Notes: generated by a model from the letters alone, not told the origin. DNA of 64,000 nucleotides from Streptomyces malaysiensis subsp. samsunensis (GCF_024519315.1 NZ_JANIIC010000020.1:1-64000), one strand, 5' to 3'; counted from the stretch's first letter, positions 47,522-56,763 are shown. A program made the numbers and translations.

Positions 47522-48442
47522 TTACCAGCCGCGGCTGGCGTAGCGCTCGGACTCGGGGAGGGTGTCGCAGTTGATGCCGACCATGGCCTCGCCGAGGTTC
47601 CGGGACGCGTCCGCGATGACCTTGGGGTCGTCGTAGAAGGTGGTGGCCTTCACGATCGCGGCGGCGCGCTTGGCCGGGTCGCCCGACTTGAAGATGCCGG
47701 AGCCGACGAACACGCCCTCGGCGCCGAGCTGGCGCATGAGCGCGGCGTCGGCCGGGGTGGCGACACCGCCGGCGGAGAACAGCACGACCGGCAGCTTGCC
47801 GGTCTGCGCGATCTCGGCGACCAGCTCGTACGGGGCGCGGATCTCCTTGGCGGCCGCGTAGAGCTCATGGTTGTCCAGACCGCGCAGCCGGGCGATCTCG
47901 CCCTTGATCTGACGCAGGTGCCGCACCGCCTCGACGACGTTGCCGGTGCCGGCCTCGCCCTTGGAACGGATCATCGCCGCACCCTCGGCGATACGGCGCA
48001 GCGCCTCGCCCAGGTTGGTGGCCCCACAGACGAACGGGGTGGTGAAGGACCACTTGTCGCTGTGATTGACCTCGTCGGCCGGGGTGAGCACCTCGGACTC
48101 GTCGATGTAGTCGACACCGAGCGCCTGGAGGACCTGCGCCTCGACGAAGTGGCCGATCCGCGACTTGGCCATGACCGGGATGGAGACGGCGCTGATGATG
48201 CCCTCGATCATGTCCGGGTCGGACATCCGGGCCACACCGCCGTCCTTACGGATGTCGGCCGGCACCCGCTCGAGGGCCATGACCGCGACGGCACCGGCGT
48301 CCTCGGCGACCTTGGCCTGCTCGGGGGTGACGACGTCCATGATCACGCCACCCTTGAGCTGCTCGGCCATACCGCGCTTGACGCGGGCGGTGCCGGTCGC
48401 GGGGGCGTCGGAGTTGGACGTGCTGGCGGGCGTGATGGACAC
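47522..48442 (-). CDS. pdxS: pyridoxal 5'-phosphate synthase lyase subunit
   Basis: 306 aa TIM-barrel enzyme that forms PLP from ribose 5-phosphate, glyceraldehyde 3-phosphate and ammonia. Lys in VMDVVTPEQAK-type strands and RIRKDGGVARM, IPVMAKSRIGHF, and GVATPADAALMRQLG are conserved. GTG at 48442 (MSITPASTSNSD). Upstream 48443-48740 (298 bp) is the promoter region of pdxS; it is AT-richer than average with a TACGAT-like -10 near 48490, but no other feature. Confidence 0.96.
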   Translation of the reverse strand: MSITPASTSNSDAPATGTARVKRGMAEQLKGGVIMDVVTPEQAKVAEDAGAVAVMALERVPADIRKDGGVARMSDPDMIEGIISAVSIPVMAKSRIGHFVEAQVLQALGVDYIDESEVLTPADEVNHSDKWSFTTPFVCGATNLGEALRRIAEGAAMIRSKGEAGTGNVVEAVRHLRQIKGEIARLRGLDNHELYAAAKEIRAPYELVAEIAQTGKLPVVLFSAGGVATPADAALMRQLGAEGVFVGSGIFKSGDPAKRAAAIVKATTFYDDPKVIADASRNLGEAMVGINCDTLPESERYASRGW

Positions 48443-48740
48443 GGTTTGACCTCACTCAATAATGAAAAGTGCGATGAGCCCATCGTAGGGCCGTTCGATA
48501 CCGATACATGACCCGGCCATCTGGTCCAGGTCATGAGCATGTGTGCTACACGGATGACAAAAGCCGGTCGGGGCCGGGCTCGACAAGGGCCAATCGAAGG
48601 CCGGTGGCTCGAAGCGGCCGGTGAATCCTCAGTGTGCGAACGGCGCCGTGTGCCCCGCCGTCAGCCACGAGCTCATTCAGCGCCCGGCCTCTTCCGGACC
48701 ACGCGCCATGTCAGCCCAACGCGCCTCTTCGCTCGCCTCT

Positions 48741-49301
48741 TCAGCGCTCGGCCTCCTCGGTCCCCCGCACCCGCCCCAGGGCCGCCGGGGGCTCGTCGTC
48801 CATCTCGAAGGCGAGCGGGAACGGCGCATGGCCCGCCAGCCGGAACCAGCGCACCATGCGATGGCGGCGCAGCGCCCGCGCCGCGCGTACCGCGTCGTTG
48901 TGGAACCGCCGGGCCATCGGCACCCGCCGCACCGCCTCCGTGAGCTCCCCCAGCGCGTCCTCGCCGCCCGGCGCCTCCCGTACCGCCTCGGCCTGCGCGC
49001 TGTCCTGGAAGACGGCCCGCAGCGCCTGGCTCAGCTCGCTCTCGGCGACCTCGCGGTGCTCCTCCTCGGACTGCCGGGCGGCGTGCGCGGCCTGGTACAG
49101 CACGATCGACGCGGCGGGGTCGAGCACCCCCGCGGTGGCCAGCTCCTGGGCCACGGAGGCACGCCGCAGCAGCTGCGCGTCGAGTGCGGCGCGCGCCGCG
49201 TCCAGACGGCTGTGCAGCCGGTCGAGTCGTCCCGCGGTCCAGCTCAGGTAGACGGCGATGACGACCAGCGCGACCGCGATCCAGATCAAGGAGGTGCTCA
49301 C
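48741..49301 (-). CDS. LemA-like membrane protein
   Basis: 186 aa. N-terminal membrane helix (SLIWIAVALVVIAVYLSW), then a long helical bundle whose first part (RLDRLHSRLDAARAALDAQL) resembles the LemA family. The C-terminal end is Pro/Arg-rich. LemA proteins are membrane-anchored with an extra-cytosolic helical domain; the family function is unclear. GTG start at 49301. It is separated by 216 bp from the mannosyltransferase gene upstream. Confidence 0.8.
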   Translation of the reverse strand: MSTSLIWIAVALVVIAVYLSWTAGRLDRLHSRLDAARAALDAQLLRRASVAQELATAGVLDPAASIVLYQAAHAARQSEEEHREVAESELSQALRAVFQDSAQAEAVREAPGGEDALGELTEAVRRVPMARRFHNDAVRAARALRRHRMVRWFRLAGHAPFPLAFEMDDEPPAALGRVRGTEEAER

Positions 49302-49400
49302 GGCCCGCCACGCTACCGTCTGCCGCCCGCGGAAGTCCGGGGTGGAGCTCTCCGCCGGGGCCGCTCGATGCGGCGGTGTGGGGCCCCGTACAGCCGTTCA

Positions 49401-49479
49401 GAGCCCCCTGAAGGGGCGCGGGGCCGTGTCGATGTGCGGGGCTCCGCCGCGTGGGCGCGCTCGGCCACGACGGCGCCGC
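49401..49479. repeat. dispersed Streptomyces-type intergenic repeat
   Basis: The sequence starting GAGCCCCCTGAAGGGGCGCG, with a small GCCCC/GGGGC stem, and continuing through CGATGTGCGGGG, CTCCGCCGCGTGGGCGCG and CCACGACGGCGCCGC resembles a repetitive intergenic element that I recall in many Streptomyces genomes. It lies in the 216-bp gap 49302-49517, where it may also end transcripts. Confidence 0.5.
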
Positions 49480-49517
49480 GTACGAGCGCCGGCCTCCCGG
49501 CGCTGCCGGCGGAGCGC

Positions 49518-50678
49518 TCAGTCCCTGGCGAGCCCCAGACGCGCCCACAGCCCCGTACGGTCGTCGGCGGCCACGGACGCCGCCCCGTCCGTCACCGTCT
49601 CGTAGACCGCGAGGATGTCCGCCCCCACCATCGACCAGTCGAACCGCCGTACGTGCCGGCTGCCCCGCTCCCGCAGCTCGGCCAGCCGCTTCTCGTCCCC
49701 CAGCAGCCGTACCGCGGCCGCCGCCAGCGCGTCGGCGTCCTCGTTGGCGAACAGCTCACCCGCCGCTCCCCCGTCCAGCACCTGGGCGAACGCGTCCAGA
49801 TCGCTGGCGAGGACCGCGGCGCCCGCCGACATGGCCTCGACGAGGATGATCCCGAAGCTCTCGCCGCCCGTATTGGGCGCGACATAGACGTCGACGCTGC
49901 GCAGCAGCCGCGCCTTGTCCTCGTCGCTGACCATCCCCAGGAACTCGACGCGCTCCCGCAGCGGCGCCGGCAGATCGGCCACGGCCTCCTTCTCGTCGCC
50001 GCGCCCGGCGACCAGCAGCCGCGCCCCCGGCCGGGCCTCGAAGATCTTCGGCAGGGCGCGCATCAGCACCGGCAGCCCCTTACGGGGCTCATCGATCCGA
50101 CCCATGAAGCCGAGCGTCTCGCCCTGCCACTCCTCCTTCGGCTCGGCGTCGGCGAAGAAGCCCACATCGACGCCGTTGGGGATGACCACCGCGTCGCCGC
50201 CGAGGTGCTCCACCAGCGTCCGGCGCGCGTATTCGCTGACCGCGATGCGCGCGCTGATCTTCTCCAGGGCGGGCTGGAGGATCGGATACGCCGCGATCAT
50301 GGCCCGGGAGCGCGGATTAGAGGTGTGGAACGTCGCGACGATCGGCCCCTGGGCCGCCCAGCAGGACAGCAGCCCCAGCGAGGGCGAGGTGGGCTCGTGG
50401 ATGTGGATGACGTCGAAGGCGCCGTCGTGCAGCCAGCGGCGCACCCGCGCGGCCGACAGGAAGCCGAAGTTCAGCCGGGCCACCGAGCCGTTGTACGGCA
50501 CCGGGACGGCGCGCCCCGCGGAGACCACGTACGGCGGCAGCGGCGTCTCGTCGTCCGCCGGGGCCAGCACGGAGACCTGGTGGCCGCGCCGGATCAGATG
50601 GTCGGCCAGATCTCGGATATGGAACTGGACGCCACCTGGGACGTCCCAGGAGTACGGGCAGACGATCCCGATCCTCAA
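49518..50678 (-). CDS. pimA: GT4 glycosyltransferase, phosphatidylinositol mannosyltransferase type
   Basis: 386 aa, GT-B fold. N-terminal nucleotide-sugar and lipid region GGVQFHIRDLADHLIRRGH, catalytic His in IHIHEPTSPSLG, and the C-terminal donor site GGESFGIILVEAMSAG. This is the PimA family that adds the first mannose to PI; the neighbouring acyltransferase and PI synthase support that role. I start at TTG 50678 (MRIGIVCPYSWDVPGG), which overlaps the acyltransferase stop as TTGA; the frame is open far upstream but the extra part is non-homologous. Confidence 0.92.
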   Translation of the reverse strand: MRIGIVCPYSWDVPGGVQFHIRDLADHLIRRGHQVSVLAPADDETPLPPYVVSAGRAVPVPYNGSVARLNFGFLSAARVRRWLHDGAFDVIHIHEPTSPSLGLLSCWAAQGPIVATFHTSNPRSRAMIAAYPILQPALEKISARIAVSEYARRTLVEHLGGDAVVIPNGVDVGFFADAEPKEEWQGETLGFMGRIDEPRKGLPVLMRALPKIFEARPGARLLVAGRGDEKEAVADLPAPLRERVEFLGMVSDEDKARLLRSVDVYVAPNTGGESFGIILVEAMSAGAAVLASDLDAFAQVLDGGAAGELFANEDADALAAAAVRLLGDEKRLAELRERGSRHVRRFDWSMVGADILAVYETVTDGAASVAADDRTGLWARLGLARD

Positions 50679-51646
50679 GGCTTCTCCATTCCAGGACGTC
50701 CCGGGCTTCCGGGACCGCCAGGATCTCCGGGACCGCCGGGCTTTCCGGAAGCTCCGGGACCGCCGTCCAGGTCCGCCGGCCACAGCCGCTGAAGCATGTG
50801 CCAGTCCTCCGGGTGCTCGGCGATCCCGGCGGCGAAGGCGTCGGCCGTCTCCTGGGCCATGACGGCGATCCGCTCCGCGCGGTTCCCGTCCGCGGGCACC
50901 TCGACCGGCGGGTGCACCCGCCCCCGCATCACCGGGGACTCGTCGTACCAGAGGGTCACCGGCAGCAGCGGCGCGCCGGTCTGGAGGGCGAGCGCGGCGG
51001 GCCCGGCGGGCATCTTCGCCCGCTCGCCGAAGAACGACACCTCCACACCGGAGGCCGACAGATCGCGGTCGGCGACCAGGCACACCAGACCGCCCGAGCG
51101 CAGCCGCCGCGCGAGCGTCCCGAAGGCGCTCCCGCCCTGGTGCGGCAGCACCTCCATGCCCAGCCCCTCGCGGTAGGCCACGAACCGGTCGTACAGCGAC
51201 TCCGGCTTCAGCCGCTCCGCGACCGTGGTGAAGGGCACCCCCAGATGGGTGGTCACCCAGGCACCGGCGAGGTCGTAGTTGCCCATGTGCGGCAGCGCCA
51301 GGACCACGCCCCGGCCTTCGGCGAGGCCGTCCACCAGATAGTGCAGGTCCTTGACGTCGAAGCCGTCCTGTATGCGCCGCGGGCTCCACGTCGGAAGCCG
51401 GAAGGACTCCATCCAGTAGCGCAGGTACGAGCGCATGCCCGCCCGCGACAGCTCGGCCAGCCGACTCGGCGGGGCATCCGGCACCACTCGCGCCAGATTG
51501 GCCTCCAGGCGCAGCACGCCCTTGCCGCGCCGCTTCCACGTCTCATCGGCGATGCGCTGCCCGAGGCGCACGGCGACCGGCTCCGGGAGCTTCTTGACCG
51601 TGCTCCAGCCGAGTCCGTACAGCGCGTCGGTCAGCCTGTCCTTCAC
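50675..51646 (-). CDS. phosphatidylinositol mannoside acyltransferase (LpxL/HtrB family)
   Basis: 323 aa. The HX4D motif LPHMGNYDLAG and the arginine/glutamate region LVADRDLSASGVEVSFFGE are present. Members of the family acylate PIM lipids (PatA type in mycobacteria). The last about 30 residues are Gly/Pro repeats (GGPGDPGGPGSPGRPG). GTG start at 51646 overlaps the pgsA stop as GTGA, so the three PIM genes are translationally coupled. Confidence 0.9.
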   Translation of the reverse strand: MKDRLTDALYGLGWSTVKKLPEPVAVRLGQRIADETWKRRGKGVLRLEANLARVVPDAPPSRLAELSRAGMRSYLRYWMESFRLPTWSPRRIQDGFDVKDLHYLVDGLAEGRGVVLALPHMGNYDLAGAWVTTHLGVPFTTVAERLKPESLYDRFVAYREGLGMEVLPHQGGSAFGTLARRLRSGGLVCLVADRDLSASGVEVSFFGERAKMPAGPAALALQTGAPLLPVTLWYDESPVMRGRVHPPVEVPADGNRAERIAVMAQETADAFAAGIAEHPEDWHMLQRLWPADLDGGPGASGKPGGPGDPGGPGSPGRPGMEKP

Positions 51647-52311
51647 CGCGTATCGCCCCCCTGGGGCACCGCCCGCTCCCCGGCGTCCGCCTCGGCGGCC
51701 TCCCGGCGCACGGTCACCACCCGCTGGACGAGGGTCACCGCACTGCCGGCGGCCACGATCCACAGCGCGATCGGGAGCAGGATCTCGATATGCGGTACGC
51801 CGAACTTGTGCAGACCGGAGAAGCCGCAGGCCACCAGCGAGATCACCAGCCGCTCGGCACGCTCCACCAGCCCGTTGACGTTCACCGGCAGCCCGATGCT
51901 CTCGCCGCGCGCCTTGGTGTACGAGACCACCTGGCCGCTGGCGAGGCAGAAGATCGTCACCGCACACAGCACATTGTCGTCCCCTTGGCCCGCGTACCAC
52001 AACGTCAGGCCGCCGAAGATCGCGCCGTCCGCCACCCGGTCCAGTGTGGAGTCCAGGAACGCGCCCCAGCGGCTCGAGCGCCCCAGCTGTCGCGCCATAT
52101 TGCCGTCGACCAGATCGGAGAAGACGAACAGCGTGATGACGACGGTGCCCCAGAAGAACTCCCCCCGTGGATAGAAGACCAGTGCGCCCGCGCAGACTCC
52201 GGCGGTGCCGGTGAGGGTCACCGCGTCGGGGCTGACCCCGAGACGGATCAGCAGGGCGGCGAACGGTGTGAGAACACGCGTGAAGAACGCACGCGCGTAC
52301 TTGTTCAGCAT
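51643..52311 (-). CDS. pgsA: CDP-alcohol phosphatidyltransferase (phosphatidylinositol phosphate synthase type)
   Basis: 222 aa with six predicted membrane helices. The catalytic signature D-x2-D-G-x2-A-R-x8-G-x3-D-x3-D is complete in SDLVDGNMARQLGRSSRWG plus AFLDSTLDRVADG. In actinobacteria enzymes of this class join inositol phosphate to CDP-diacylglycerol, giving the PI precursor for PIMs; whether this one uses inositol phosphate is inferred from its neighbours. ATG at 52311. Divergent to the EF-G-like gene. Confidence 0.9.
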   Translation of the reverse strand: MLNKYARAFFTRVLTPFAALLIRLGVSPDAVTLTGTAGVCAGALVFYPRGEFFWGTVVITLFVFSDLVDGNMARQLGRSSRWGAFLDSTLDRVADGAIFGGLTLWYAGQGDDNVLCAVTIFCLASGQVVSYTKARGESIGLPVNVNGLVERAERLVISLVACGFSGLHKFGVPHIEILLPIALWIVAAGSAVTLVQRVVTVRREAAEADAGERAVPQGGDTR

Positions 52312-52517
52312 GGCCTTCCCGAAGGGTCGATACGGGCCGGATGGTCAAGAGACCACCGGCGCGCCCATCGTAGCCACGCCCCGGAGGGGCGCCGTGCACC
52401 TGTCGGACAGCTGCGCGACCCCGTGCGCGCTACGGCCCCATGTGTGACGTATGGACGCACCGTTACAGCGGTGGAAAGCTCGAAGTATCGCAAGGTGTCG
52501 ACCGGGAGGCGAGACAC

Positions 52518-54725
52518 ATGGGCGACAAGACGAGTACGCACCCAGGGGCCGCCGGAAGGGCAGTGGCGGCCGACCGGCCCAGCTCCCTGCGGAATGTGGT
52601 TCTGGTCGGCCACAGTGGGACCGGAAAGACGACGCTGGTGGAGGCCCTCGCGCTGGCGACGGGCGCGGTCAACCGGGCGGGCAGGGTCGAGGACGGCGGC
52701 TGTCTCTCCGACTACGACGAGATCGAACACCGACAGCAGCGTTCGGTCCAGCTGTCGCTGGTCCCCGTCGAATGGGGCGGGATGAAGATCAATCTCCTGG
52801 ATACCCCGGGATACGCCGATTTCGTCGGGGAACTCAGGGCCGGTCTGCGAGCGGCGGACGCGGCCCTTTTCGTTGTCTCGGCCGCCCAGGACGCCCTGGG
52901 CATCACCGGGGCCACCCGCATGATCTGGGACGAGTGCGCGGCGGTCGGGATGCCGCGCGCCATCGTGATCACACACCTGGAAGCGGCCCGCGCCAGCTTC
53001 GAGGAGATGACCGAGCTGTGCCGGGAGAGCTTCGGCGGCGACGACCCCGACGCCGTACTGCCGCTGTACCTGCCCCTGCGGGGCGAGCCGGGGCCGGACG
53101 GGCACGCCCCCGTGACCGGGCTCATCGGGCTCCTGACCCAGCGCGTCTTCGACTACTCCTCGGGGGTGCGCGCCGAATCGCCGCCCCGGGAGGACCAGCT
53201 GCCGCTGGTCGAGGAGGCCCGCGCCCGGCTCATCGAGGGGATCATCTCCGAGAGCGAGGACGAGACCCTCATGGACCGCTATCTCGGCGGTGCGGAGATC
53301 GACGTCAAGACGCTGATCGAGGACCTGGAGAAGGCCGTCGCCCGCGGCGCCTTCCACCCCGTGCTGGCGGCCGCGCCCGCCGCGGAGGGATCCAAGCAGG
53401 GCCTGGGCACCATCGAACTGCTGGACCTGGTGACCGGCGGCTTCCCGTCCCCGCTGGAGCGCGAGACGCCCCACGTCACCACCCCGCAGGGCGCCTCACG
53501 CCCCTCGCTGAGCTGCGATCCGAACGGCCCGCTGGCCGCCGAGGTGGTCAAGACCTCCTCCGATCCCTATGTCGGCCGGATCTCCCTGGTGCGGGTCTTC
53601 TCCGGCACGCTCCGCCCCGACGAGACCGTCCATGTGTCCGGGCACGGTCTGGAGGACCGCGGCCATGAGGACCATGACGTGGACGAGCGGGTCGGCGCCC
53701 TGTCCGCGCCCTTCGGCAAGCAGCAGCGCACCCTCGCCCAGGCCATCGCGGGCGATCTGGCGTGCGTGGCCAAGCTGACCCGCGCCGAGACCGGGGACAC
53801 CCTCTCGGCCAAGGACCGGCCGCTCCTCATGGAGCCCTGGCAGATGCCCGATCCGCTGCTGCCCGTGGCCATCCAGGCGCACAGCAAACCGGACGAGGAC
53901 AAGCTGTCGCTGGGCCTGTCCCGGCTGGTCGCCGAGGACCCGACGATGCGCCTGGAGCAGAACCCGGACACCCACCAGGTGGTGCTGTGGTGCCTGGGTG
54001 AGGCGCATATGGATGTCGCGCTGGAGCGGCTGCGCAGCCGGTACGGCGTCCAGGTGGACGCGGTGCCGTACAAGGTCTCGCTGCGCGAGACCTTCGCGGG
54101 GAAGTCGGCCGGGCGCGGCCGCCACGTCAAGCAGTCCGGAGGCCACGGCCAGTACGCGATCTGCGAGATCGAGGTGGAGCCGCTGCCGGAGGGCTCGGGC
54201 ATCGAGTTCGTGGACAAGGTCGTCGGCGGCGCGGTGCCCCGGCAGTTCATCCCGTCCGTCGAGAAGGGCGTGCGCTACCAGGCGGCGCGCGGCGTCGCCG
54301 CCGGATACCCGCTGGTCGACGTGCGGGTCACGCTGCTGGACGGCAAGGCGCATTCGGTGGACTCCTCCGACGCCGCCTTCCAGACGGCGGGCGCGCTGGC
54401 GCTGCGCGAGGCGGCCGCCGACGCCCGGATCGACCTGCTGGAACCGGTGGTGGAGCTGGGCGTGCTGGTCTCGGACGACTATGTCGGTGCCGTGATGAGC
54501 GATCTGTCCGGACGGCGCGGCCGGGTCGTCGGCACCGAACAGTCGGGCGGCGGACAGACCTTGATCAAGGCAGATGTGCCGGAGATCGAGATCGGTCGGT
54601 ACGCGATCGATCTGCGATCGCTTTCGCATGGCACGGGACGGTTCAGCCGCTCCTACGCCCGGCATGAGCCGATGCCCCAGCAGCAGGCCGAGCGCATGCG
54701 CGAACAGGTCGCCGCCGAGGCGTAG
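52518..54725 (+). CDS. elongation factor G-like paralogue (FusA2 type)
   Basis: 735 aa GTPase with EF-G domain layout. G1 GHSGTGKTTL, G3 DTPGYADFVG present; G4, normally NKxD, reads VITHLEAARA, so guanine specificity is questionable. Domain IV and V are full (SLRETFAGKSAGRGRHVKQS, GYPLVDVRVTLLDGKAH, DYVGAVMSDLSGRRGRVVG). Actinobacteria commonly carry such a second EF-G of unclear function. I start at the ATG at 52518 (MGDKTSTHPG) with GGGAGG 9 nt upstream; 26 more codons are open upstream. A terminator follows after 94 nt. Confidence 0.93.
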   Translation: MGDKTSTHPGAAGRAVAADRPSSLRNVVLVGHSGTGKTTLVEALALATGAVNRAGRVEDGGCLSDYDEIEHRQQRSVQLSLVPVEWGGMKINLLDTPGYADFVGELRAGLRAADAALFVVSAAQDALGITGATRMIWDECAAVGMPRAIVITHLEAARASFEEMTELCRESFGGDDPDAVLPLYLPLRGEPGPDGHAPVTGLIGLLTQRVFDYSSGVRAESPPREDQLPLVEEARARLIEGIISESEDETLMDRYLGGAEIDVKTLIEDLEKAVARGAFHPVLAAAPAAEGSKQGLGTIELLDLVTGGFPSPLERETPHVTTPQGASRPSLSCDPNGPLAAEVVKTSSDPYVGRISLVRVFSGTLRPDETVHVSGHGLEDRGHEDHDVDERVGALSAPFGKQQRTLAQAIAGDLACVAKLTRAETGDTLSAKDRPLLMEPWQMPDPLLPVAIQAHSKPDEDKLSLGLSRLVAEDPTMRLEQNPDTHQVVLWCLGEAHMDVALERLRSRYGVQVDAVPYKVSLRETFAGKSAGRGRHVKQSGGHGQYAICEIEVEPLPEGSGIEFVDKVVGGAVPRQFIPSVEKGVRYQAARGVAAGYPLVDVRVTLLDGKAHSVDSSDAAFQTAGALALREAAADARIDLLEPVVELGVLVSDDYVGAVMSDLSGRRGRVVGTEQSGGGQTLIKADVPEIEIGRYAIDLRSLSHGTGRFSRSYARHEPMPQQQAERMREQVAAEA

Positions 54726-54835
54726 TTCACGACCCGCCCGTGGGGTGTTCCACCCGTCCGGGGCGTATTTCGCGGCCCGTCCGGGGCGTACTCCATCGCC
54801 TGCCCGTGGCGTAATTCACGGCCCGCCCGCCCCAA
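54726..54835. repeat. degenerate 23-bp repeats downstream of the EF-G-like gene
   Basis: About four imperfect copies of TTCACGGCCCGTCCGGGGCG run from the stop codon to the terminator (variants at about 54727, 54750, 54772, 54795 and 54815). They look like an old tandem array. A further 23-bp unit (GGAGCCGGTCAGGAGGCGGG and variant) is doubled at 54898-54943. The whole 335-bp gap 54726-55060 has no gene. Confidence 0.5.
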
Positions 54836-54856
54836 CCGCGCCGGGGCGGGCGGGCC
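54820..54856 (+). terminator. terminator of the EF-G-like gene
   Basis: A perfect 14-bp stem (GGCCCGCCCGCCCC and complement) with a 9-nt loop, 94 nt downstream of the stop. Confidence 0.85.
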
Positions 54857-55060
54857 TTCGCCGTCCGCTGGTCACCGGTGGGTCTGGAGAGGGGTCCGGA
54901 GCCGGTCAGGAGGCGGGTCCGGAGGCGGTCAGGAGCCGGTTCCGGGGGCGGTCTTCCGCACGAGGGTTTTCCACAGGCCGCACACGCCCTGGCGACAGGT
55001 GGTGCACACCCCGGATACGCTGAGGTCGCAGCGCAAGAGCGTGCCGTATTGGGGGCGTTG

Positions 55061-56713
55061 GTGACGGACGGATTCGACTTCAGTCCCGGGGCGCAGGTTC
55101 CCCTGTCGGGAGCGGCGGGACAGACGGCGGCGACCCAGGCACTCGCCTCGGCCGCCTACCGCGACGACCCCGTGGCAAAGTTGCTGGACGCCAATTCGGA
55201 GTGGACGGTCTCGGCCGTCAAGGCGCCGAAGATCTCGCTCTTCGAGCCGAATCTGGGCGAGGCGTTCGCGCGCGCCGTCCAGACGAGAATGCTCGGCGGC
55301 GGCCGGGGCCAGGTGATCCAGTCCTTCGGTATGGAGCCGCAGACGGTGGTCGAGCACTGTCTGGCCGCCAACCGCATCCGCAAGACCCGGGACGCCCGGC
55401 TCACCGTCGTCATGGTGGTCTTCGGGCTGCTGTTCCTGCCCGGGGTGCTGCTCTGGCTCGGCGCCTTCCAGCTGCGCCGCTCGATCGCCGGGGCCCAGGA
55501 CAAGCGGATGGGGGCGCTCGGCACGGCACTGCTGGTGGCGCTCGGCGTGATGGTCCTCATCTTCCTGATCAAGCTCCCCTTCACCGGCTTCTGGGGGATC
55601 TATCTGCGGGGCGTCGTGGTCGCCCCGGTGATCGGCTGGTACATCGCCAAGCAGATCTGCGAGCGCACCGCCAAGGACCTCCGGGACTCCTGGGGCGGGC
55701 TGCTCTCCGGCGGCGGCGTCGGCGCCAAGGTCCCCGAGACGGTGCCCAACCACCCGGGCCAGACCTCCGCCGAGGAGCTGCGCAAGGCGCTCCACAAGCT
55801 CACCGCCGAGCAGTACAGCAATGTGGTCTTCTACGCCGGCCCCAAGGGCATATTGGGCATGGGCACCCGCTGGGGCAGCTGGCAGCTGGCCGAGGACCTG
55901 GTCTCGGCCGACCCCGACAAGGAGATCGACCCCTTCCGCAGCTGGGATGTCATACGGGCGATCCATGACCAGCTGCGCATGCTGGAGCGCACCCCGCTGC
56001 ACACCGGCGGCTTCCCCCCTCCCTCTGTGCGCCACTGGGTGGTCTCGCCGATCGGCGAGAAGGCAGGGGCGGTGTCGCGCGGCGGCACCTCCGAGGAGGA
56101 GGGCTTCCAGATAAAGGGCGTCGAACTCCAGCGGATCTGCGACCAGCAGCAGTTCGGCGCCGGTGACCGGCACTACCTGGGTGTGCAGTTCGTGCTCTGG
56201 GACGGCCAGCTGGTGATCACCTTGATGATCACGGTGACCCTGCTGCACAAGACGATGCGGATCGAGGTCACCGGGCATGCGCTGGGGCCGGTGCACCCGC
56301 TGTTCACCAGCAAGCCCTCGGCGCCCAGCAAGACGGTCGCCAAGACCTTCCGGTTCTGGGAGACCAAGTCCATCCCGCTGCCGCTGGTGAACGCGAAGGA
56401 GGTCGTGCGGCTGGCCGTGCGCGCCCCCTTCACCTGGTATCCGCCGATCCTCGACCACCTCGGCGGCAAGCTGGTCCTGCCCGAGCCGTTCGGTCTGCGG
56501 CACGCCTGGGCGGACAAGCCCTGGCGGCACCGCTTCATGGCGGACGACGCGCTGCGCGCCGCCACTCCGGTGCTGCGGGTGGTCCATGAGGCGGCCATCG
56601 GGGTGCTCAAGCACCACGGCGTGGACACCGAGCGCTTCGGCAACCGCTCGCTGGCGCTCAGCGGCCAGGTCCAGGACGCGGCCCCGAGGAAGGCCGATCT
56701 GTACGACGCGTAA
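55061..56713 (+). CDS. conserved membrane protein of unknown function
   Basis: 550 aa from a GTG at 55061 (GGGGG 5 nt upstream); the frame is open 60 codons further and a TTG one codon before is possible. Three membrane helices lie at about 120-200 (RLTVVMVVFGLLFLPGVLLW, ALLVALGVMVLIFLIKLPF, YLRGVVVAPVIGWYIAKQ). The rest is soluble, including blocks NVVFYAGPKGILGMGTRWGS and HYLGVQFVLWDGQLVI. It shows no catalytic motif that I know. Monocistronic, convergent with the HIT gene. Confidence 0.85.
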   Translation: MTDGFDFSPGAQVPLSGAAGQTAATQALASAAYRDDPVAKLLDANSEWTVSAVKAPKISLFEPNLGEAFARAVQTRMLGGGRGQVIQSFGMEPQTVVEHCLAANRIRKTRDARLTVVMVVFGLLFLPGVLLWLGAFQLRRSIAGAQDKRMGALGTALLVALGVMVLIFLIKLPFTGFWGIYLRGVVVAPVIGWYIAKQICERTAKDLRDSWGGLLSGGGVGAKVPETVPNHPGQTSAEELRKALHKLTAEQYSNVVFYAGPKGILGMGTRWGSWQLAEDLVSADPDKEIDPFRSWDVIRAIHDQLRMLERTPLHTGGFPPPSVRHWVVSPIGEKAGAVSRGGTSEEEGFQIKGVELQRICDQQQFGAGDRHYLGVQFVLWDGQLVITLMITVTLLHKTMRIEVTGHALGPVHPLFTSKPSAPSKTVAKTFRFWETKSIPLPLVNAKEVVRLAVRAPFTWYPPILDHLGGKLVLPEPFGLRHAWADKPWRHRFMADDALRAATPVLRVVHEAAIGVLKHHGVDTERFGNRSLALSGQVQDAAPRKADLYDA

Positions 56714-56721
56714 GCCGCGGT

Positions 56722-56763
56722 ATGGGAGAGGGGCCGGGCCGCGCGGCCCGGCCCCTCTCCCAT
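56722..56763. terminator. bidirectional terminator, 42-bp perfect palindrome
   Basis: ATGGGAGAGGGGCCGGGCCGC and its exact complement meet without a loop, between the convergent 550-aa gene and the HIT gene. It could extrude as a cruciform. Confidence 0.85.
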
